DNA of 64,000 nucleotides from Catenovulum sediminis (lineage in GTDB: Bacteria; Pseudomonadota; Gammaproteobacteria; Enterobacterales; Alteromonadaceae): assembly GCF_040270295.1 (NCBI RefSeq), contig NZ_JBELOE010000265.1; one strand, 5' to 3'. A program made the translations under genes and the position numbers. Under the pieces are notes generated by a model, which had not been told where the DNA came from, made no database searches, and saw nothing but the letters and a program-made list of their open reading frames with translations. How positions within the stretch are numbered: the stretch's first letter is position 1; every line of letters begins with the position of its first letter. This document shows, in pieces, positions 59,545 to 64,000 of the stretch.

Positions 59545-62308
59545 TGAGTGCTTTTTTAACTCGGTTAAACAACTCGCCATCGTCTGTGTCGAGCGAACCA
59601 CAAGCTAACCATAATAATAACATATCCATGGGATCTTTCGTTTCACCAGCATTTAGCTTATCTGACAACATTTGCACCTGTATTTCCATTCGACGTTGCG
59701 TATCTTGCGCTGGGGTATCCACACCACACAGTATTTCAATTTGAATGGTTAGGTCGCGCCTTTGCTGGCTATCTTTGTCACTGGCTTGCTGCGCGGCTTC
59801 AAGCGCCTGTTGCCAGCTAGCCGTTAGCTTATTTTCCGTGCTCAGTGAAATTTCCTGACCGTGAATTAAGCTTTCAATTTGCGTAAAAAATGCTTCTTTT
59901 ACCGCATCATTTTTTGCATTGTTTATGGCAGTTAGTTTCTTCTCTATGATTTGTAATATGCCATTGCTTTGTTTCTCTAGCTTTTTATTTTGCGCGGGTG
60001 TGCCTATATTAAAATCAAGCGCTTTAACCTGCTCTTGAATCTGTTTAATTGTTGCAGTTTCTTGCGCTTCATTCACTTGAGCAAACAATCCATCGAGTTC
60101 TGACTTTAACTGCTCAACGGCAGCTTGCTGTTGTTGTTTGTTCTGTTCATATTCAGCCTGTCGCGCCGCAAATACTTTGTCGTTGACTGCTCTGAATTTA
60201 CTCCACAGCTTATTTTCTTTACTTGCGCCCGCATAACCCGTCTCTTTCCACTGTTGTTGCAAAGCTTTCAGTGCATCAACCGTTTCCGCATTAGCCCCTT
60301 GTTGCGCTATTTGCTCTGCTTTTTCTATTAACGCTCTTTTGCTTTCAGCATTACTTGCATAAAACGCATTTAATACCTGGCGCAACGGCTTAATAATTGA
60401 AAAAAAGCGGTCACTAATGGCTACGTACTCGGCTCTTTCAACCGAACCTGCCTTATTCCACTCATTTTGTAAAGACGTTAGCGATTTAGAGAGTTGCTGG
60501 TAATTTTGCTGCTGATTAAATTGAGCTTCTAATTCTGCCGCCTGTTCACACAATTTTTGTCGTGCAACTAAGTTTTCTGCACGCTGTGCTTCCAATTCGG
60601 CAAATTTCTCACGACATGGCGCAAAAGCTTGCTCAGCAGCAACATCAAACGCTTCGTTCAATGCTGTATTTTCTTCGCTGCTGACATTGCCCAACAAACG
60701 CCAAGTATGCCGTGCCAATTTAATTTGTTTTGCTCGTGCAAATGCATCCTCAACGTTTTGCTCAGCTAACTGTTGAATTTCAGCTAATAATTCACGTTTA
60801 CGCGGCAAACCAATATATGCTTTCCAATCTTCTAGCTCTGCTATTTGTTCGTTTAAACGTTGATACTCTCTATCAACTTTTTGTTGATAATTTTCACTCA
60901 GGCTTTGATAACCTTCGCCTATTTTGCGAAATAATCCAAATGCTACGTTAAAACGGCCCGCTCTAATCAAACGTTCAAGCTCTCTTAATTGACCTCTAAC
61001 TTGCTTTACCGTGCTATTTTGCTGGGCATTTATCTCTTTTAATTTTACGTTCCAAGTTTTGATCAAACTATCGGCACTTTCTTGCAATGACGAAGGTAAA
61101 TCAAACAACATTGCACGCTTATTTTGTTTCCAATCCTTCATCCACTGATCAAATTGGTTTTGCGCATCGTCAAGCTGCTCAATAGATTCAGGTAGTTGAT
61201 ATTGCGATAACTGCGTTATCGCGCGGGTAATCTTAGATACCTGTTCAGCAAATTCAGGGATATGTGCAGCATTCACTTCAATTTCGTTTAATCGATTAAA
61301 CAAAGCTTCTGTTTTTTCACCACCTAAATGATCATCCTGCAACAAAGCCTTGTTATCCGCGATCGCTTGTTGAATGGCAGATAATTGAGCATCCCCTTCG
61401 CTTTCAATTGCAAGACTTACTTGTTCCTGAATTTGTGCAATGCCCTGCTCAACAGAATTTATGATTTCCTGCTGTTTTTTCTGGGCAGCTAATTTTGCTT
61501 GCTCTTCATTGAAAGCAGCTTCCAACTCTGCCAATGCCAGGTTCAGCTTCTGGCTTATCTGTTGATATTTGTCCGTTAATACTTGCCGCTCTTCATCATC
61601 TAACAAAATAAAATCTTGCTCTAATGCTGACCATTCTTGCTGGAGTTCTGTGCTTTCAGTTTGCACACGCTGGTAATCATCTTTATCTTTTAACGCCAGC
61701 AATTTACTTAATATCAAACGCGTACTTTTGCGAATAAATACTGGTTTTTCTTCTAGTTCTTTAATTTTATCAAGTGCTTGCTGAGCTAAGGCTTTTACCG
61801 AAGGATGAGGTGTTTTTTGTGCAATTTTTTCCAGCTGTTTTTTATCTTCTATTTTTTCGACACAAAACAGCGCTATTTTTTCATCACTGTCTCGCACTGC
61901 TAAATCATAGTACAAGTGATTTTTATGTAGTTTAGCCAAACAAAGCAAACGTAAACTTTGCTCTTGGCTAACGCGCACAAAATCTTCCAGTAAATTGGTG
62001 TTTTTACAGTTTTTTAAAAACGCTTTCTTATCAATAACAGGTAATTCATTTTCTTTCGCCAGTAAAGCGAGTTTAACTTTTTCAAAAGCTAATTTTTGCA
62101 GTCGGCTATCTTGCTCTTCCGACAAGGCTTTGGCCCACGCGTCAAAACTCGCTAGTTTTTCAAGTGCGCTTTTACGTACATCCGGCACGGCATCGCGACT
62201 GGCCAATTGTTGCAAAATATCTTGATCTTCTAATTTTTTGAGTGCTTCCATCCGCACATTAGGATCATCATGTTGCCATTTAGGCTTAAATAATTGTTTA
62301 AATATCAT
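59537..62308 (-). CDS. DUF349 domain-containing protein
   Basis: A 923-residue cytoplasmic protein. Short helical repeats fill the N-terminus (KPKWQHDDPNVRMEALKKLE, DAVPDVRKSALEKL, HEAT-like). Several DUF349 units, each about 70 residues with a W at a regular spot, follow: e.g. WNKAGSVERAEYVAISDRF, WKETGYAGASKENKLWSKF. Coiled-coil and Gln-rich tracts link them. Such proteins are widespread in Shewanella/Alteromonas; function unknown. I start at ATG 62308 because it overlaps the stop of yeaC (GATGATATTTAA); a longer frame to 62374 would cover 77 bases of yeaC. Confidence 0.88.
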   Translation of the reverse strand: MIFKQLFKPKWQHDDPNVRMEALKKLEDQDILQQLASRDAVPDVRKSALEKLASFDAWAKALSEEQDSRLQKLAFEKVKLALLAKENELPVIDKKAFLKNCKNTNLLEDFVRVSQEQSLRLLCLAKLHKNHLYYDLAVRDSDEKIALFCVEKIEDKKQLEKIAQKTPHPSVKALAQQALDKIKELEEKPVFIRKSTRLILSKLLALKDKDDYQRVQTESTELQQEWSALEQDFILLDDEERQVLTDKYQQISQKLNLALAELEAAFNEEQAKLAAQKKQQEIINSVEQGIAQIQEQVSLAIESEGDAQLSAIQQAIADNKALLQDDHLGGEKTEALFNRLNEIEVNAAHIPEFAEQVSKITRAITQLSQYQLPESIEQLDDAQNQFDQWMKDWKQNKRAMLFDLPSSLQESADSLIKTWNVKLKEINAQQNSTVKQVRGQLRELERLIRAGRFNVAFGLFRKIGEGYQSLSENYQQKVDREYQRLNEQIAELEDWKAYIGLPRKRELLAEIQQLAEQNVEDAFARAKQIKLARHTWRLLGNVSSEENTALNEAFDVAAEQAFAPCREKFAELEAQRAENLVARQKLCEQAAELEAQFNQQQNYQQLSKSLTSLQNEWNKAGSVERAEYVAISDRFFSIIKPLRQVLNAFYASNAESKRALIEKAEQIAQQGANAETVDALKALQQQWKETGYAGASKENKLWSKFRAVNDKVFAARQAEYEQNKQQQQAAVEQLKSELDGLFAQVNEAQETATIKQIQEQVKALDFNIGTPAQNKKLEKQSNGILQIIEKKLTAINNAKNDAVKEAFFTQIESLIHGQEISLSTENKLTASWQQALEAAQQASDKDSQQRRDLTIQIEILCGVDTPAQDTQRRMEIQVQMLSDKLNAGETKDPMDMLLLWLACGSLDTDDGELFNRVKKALSQ

Positions 62309-62576
62309 CGTGTTTAAACCGGATAATTGAGTTGTCAGCAAAACTTTTTTTAAGTGCTTCACGTGATTTTTCAACTAACTGACCATCTTTTCCAACAGTC
62401 AAGTGTTGATCGGAATCAAGATGTTTTGCTTGCCACGCCAAAACAGCTTGAAGAGTCGTTTCTTTTTGTTCGACAGACAAAAGGTCACCATTTGCCCATC
62501 GCCCTAATTCAACAGCCTGAACGAGCGATTGATAAACGCTTTCTGGCATATTTTCGATCATGTCTAAATAATTCAT
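62298..62576 (-). CDS. yeaC: YeaC family protein (DUF1315)
   Basis: A 92-residue protein. MIENMPESVYQSLVQAVELG, RWANGDLLSVEQKETTLQAV, WQAKHLDSDQHLTVGKDGQL align with E. coli YeaC over its length. Unknown function. Its ATG overlaps the stop of the upstream zinc-ribbon gene by four bases, and its stop overlaps the next gene's start, so three genes form one coupled operon. Confidence 0.9.
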   Translation of the reverse strand: MNYLDMIENMPESVYQSLVQAVELGRWANGDLLSVEQKETTLQAVLAWQAKHLDSDQHLTVGKDGQLVEKSREALKKSFADNSIIRFKHDDI

Positions 62577-62902
62577 TGTTTTTTATTACGTTTGAATAAC
62601 ATTATTCTAATGCGAGTGGTTAAATACCATATTAATCCAATTAAAGCGACTGCTTGCGATGCAATTTTATCATATGTCATACCATCTTCTGCATACCAGC
62701 TCGAATATGCTAAACCGCTGATAAACAAGATTAGCGCCAAAAATGAATGTGTCATTAAAGATGAACTTTTTTTAATGCGATTAATTCGCCGCTGTGTTTC
62801 CAGTTTTTCCGGATCATCAACCAAAGCACATTGACAATATGGACATTGATCCGCTTTGTCTGAAATACGTTTATTACACTCTGGGCACTGCGTTAAAGCC
62901 AT
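62573..62902 (-). CDS. Zinc-ribbon membrane protein
   Basis: A 109-residue protein with a zinc ribbon at the N-terminus (CPECNKRISDKADQCPYCQC, two CxxC pairs) and two hydrophobic helices (SFLALILFISGLAYSSW and AVALIGLIWYLTT). The cytoplasmic ribbon could bind nucleic acid or protein. Family unknown to me beyond zinc ribbon. It is the first gene of a coupled trio with yeaC and DUF349, and lies 13 bases after the symporter gene. Confidence 0.8.
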   Translation of the reverse strand: MALTQCPECNKRISDKADQCPYCQCALVDDPEKLETQRRINRIKKSSSLMTHSFLALILFISGLAYSSWYAEDGMTYDKIASQAVALIGLIWYLTTRIRIMLFKRNKKQ

Positions 62903-62915
62903 AAAATTTCCTAAC

Positions 62916-64000
62916 TCAACTTTTGTTTTCTAAATGTCGTTGTTGCGTTGCTTTCATATCTTTGTGCAACAAAACAATAGCCGCCAAATTCGGCAAGGTC
63001 ATTAATACTACGGTGACGGCCGCTAAATTCCAAATAATTGTGGTATCTGTTATTGCCGCTATAAAAAAACCCAGTACGTAACTAATACGGAAATAGACAA
63101 CTGAACGACTGCCAAATAAATAAGTCATCGCTCTATCGCCGTAGTAGCTCCATGATATAGCGGTTGAAAAAGCAAATAGCAAGATGGAGATTGCAACTAA
63201 ATACTCGCCATACTGGCCAAACCACCCTTGACTAAAAGCAACAGCCGTCAATGCGGTAGAGTGTATTAATGAATAGCCTTGAATGTGTATGTTTGAATTA
63301 ACAATGCGACCATTATCCACTGTTAAAAAACCTTTATATTTTTCACCGTCTGCGTTGAGCACCTCAACCTGTTCGGCAATTGATCTGGCATTTATTAAAG
63401 TTACCCCTTCAGTGGTAATTTTACCCGCTCGAATTAATAGCTCTCCTTGATAAAATTTAACCTCATGTGTTTCTTTTGCGTTTAACCAAGCGTAGAGTTG
63501 CTGCCGATTTTCTTCCGAGCTTTCGTGATATTCACCTTGTATAACATACATGTCTGCCGCATCAAATTGATTAAGATGTTTTTTATACCAAACCCCAGAT
63601 GACAAAATAACCAAACCAGTTAACGTACATAACACTAGGGTATCGATAAAAGGCTCTAATATTGCGACCTTACCTTCATTAACCGGATCTTTCGTTCTAG
63701 CACTTGCGTGGGCTATAGCCGCAGAGCCTGCACCCGCTTCATTAGAAAATAAACCGCGATTAACACCACGGCTAAAAGCATAAGCAAAACTGGCACCCAA
63801 AAATCCACCGGTTGCTGCGCTGCCCGTGAATACCCCCGTAAATATTGCAGTTAAAGACGGTAAAATATTGTCGTAATTATATACAGCAACACTGATGGCG
63901 CTGACAAAATACACAACTGCCATCATAGGCACAAGTCGAGCAGTCACCTTGGCGATACGTTTGATACCACCAATAATCACCAAAGCCAGTAGAATTGACA
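62916..64000 (-). CDS. Alanine/glycine:cation symporter (AGCS family), C-terminal part
   Basis: Cut by the window end: the frame runs on upstream of the last visible codons (SILLALVIIGGIKRIAKV). Na+-coupled amino-acid carrier. GASFAYAFSRGVNRGLFSNEAGAGSAAIAHASAR is the family signature (as two parts: FSRGVNRGLFSNEAGAG, AAIAHASAR) and TALTAVAFSQ, FAFSTAISWSYYGDRA follow. A hydrophilic insert of about 110 residues sits between the helix ending SSGVWYKK and ALTAVAF, with DADMYVIQGEYHESSEEN-like sequence. Typical AGCS proteins lack it. Confidence 0.9.
   Translation of the reverse strand, partial: SILLALVIIGGIKRIAKVTARLVPMMAVVYFVSAISVAVYNYDNILPSLTAIFTGVFTGSAATGGFLGASFAYAFSRGVNRGLFSNEAGAGSAAIAHASARTKDPVNEGKVAILEPFIDTLVLCTLTGLVILSSGVWYKKHLNQFDAADMYVIQGEYHESSEENRQQLYAWLNAKETHEVKFYQGELLIRAGKITTEGVTLINARSIAEQVEVLNADGEKYKGFLTVDNGRIVNSNIHIQGYSLIHSTALTAVAFSQGWFGQYGEYLVAISILLFAFSTAISWSYYGDRAMTYLFGSRSVVYFRISYVLGFFIAAITDTTIIWNLAAVTVVLMTLPNLAAIVLLHKDMKATQQRHLENKS

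Overview
The window looks like a chromosomal segment of a marine gammaproteobacterium, most likely of the order Alteromonadales. This is an inference from moderately AT-rich DNA, a complete Na+-translocating NADH:quinone reductase operon, PilT/PilU next to yggS-proC-yggT, a yejK/yejL/yejM block followed by tRNA-Pro as in other gammaproteobacteria, and an ectoine-degradation cluster. Almost all of it is ordinary, densely packed chromosome. I see no insertion sequence, prophage, rRNA or CRISPR array.

Layout. 1-4.6 kb: end of rimO, a 12-bp tandem repeat, rnd, yejK (all but rimO leftward), then yejL-yejM and tRNA-Pro(GGG). 4.6-10.4 kb: a gene-poor stretch, then a signalling cluster of two periplasmic binding proteins, a hybrid histidine kinase and a single-domain response regulator. 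The PotD-like protein, kinase and regulator overlap end to start and have no permease or ATPase, so sensing fits better than transport. 10.4-13.6 kb: yfbV, rmuC and a solitary EctB-like aminotransferase. 13.7-18.7 kb: pilU-pilT facing yggS-proC-yggT-DUF4426. 18.7-27 kb: dinB with a LexA-like box, then nqrABCDEF-apbE-nqrM. 27.3-32.6 kb: fabV, a three-gene TRAP transporter, bolA, alkB. 32.7-40.6 kb: rlmG, a periplasmic cyclophilin, a conserved-looking unknown, an AmpG-like carrier, two very small ORFs, alkaline phosphatase, a second binding protein related to the one at 5.3 kb, and a ceramidase-family membrane protein.

40.6-46.5 kb: a WbuC-type cupin divergent from four genes that together form the ectoine-catabolic route: M24-type ectoine hydrolase, M20-type deacetylase, class-III transaminase and aldehyde dehydrogenase, ending in aspartate. 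No transporter or regulator gene lies beside them; an inverted repeat sits just upstream. 46.5-51 kb: a small MscS channel, msrP-msrQ (methionine sulfoxide repair, with an atypical Lys-Arg Tat signal), a lipoprotein, an SDR and an FKBP. 51-59.3 kb: a large GGDEF-EAL sensor, ettA, a PilZ protein, grpE, hrcA and nadK. 59.5-64 kb: a long DUF349 protein, yeaC, a zinc-ribbon membrane protein, and the C-terminal part of an alanine/glycine:cation symporter cut by the window edge.

The best candidate for an undescribed system is the PotD-like/hybrid kinase/response regulator operon (6.3-10.4 kb) with its extra binding protein. It resembles in logic the NspS-MbaA polyamine-sensing pair but uses a phosphorelay instead of a c-di-GMP enzyme. 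Functions are assigned from remembered family sequences and motifs only; no database search was run.
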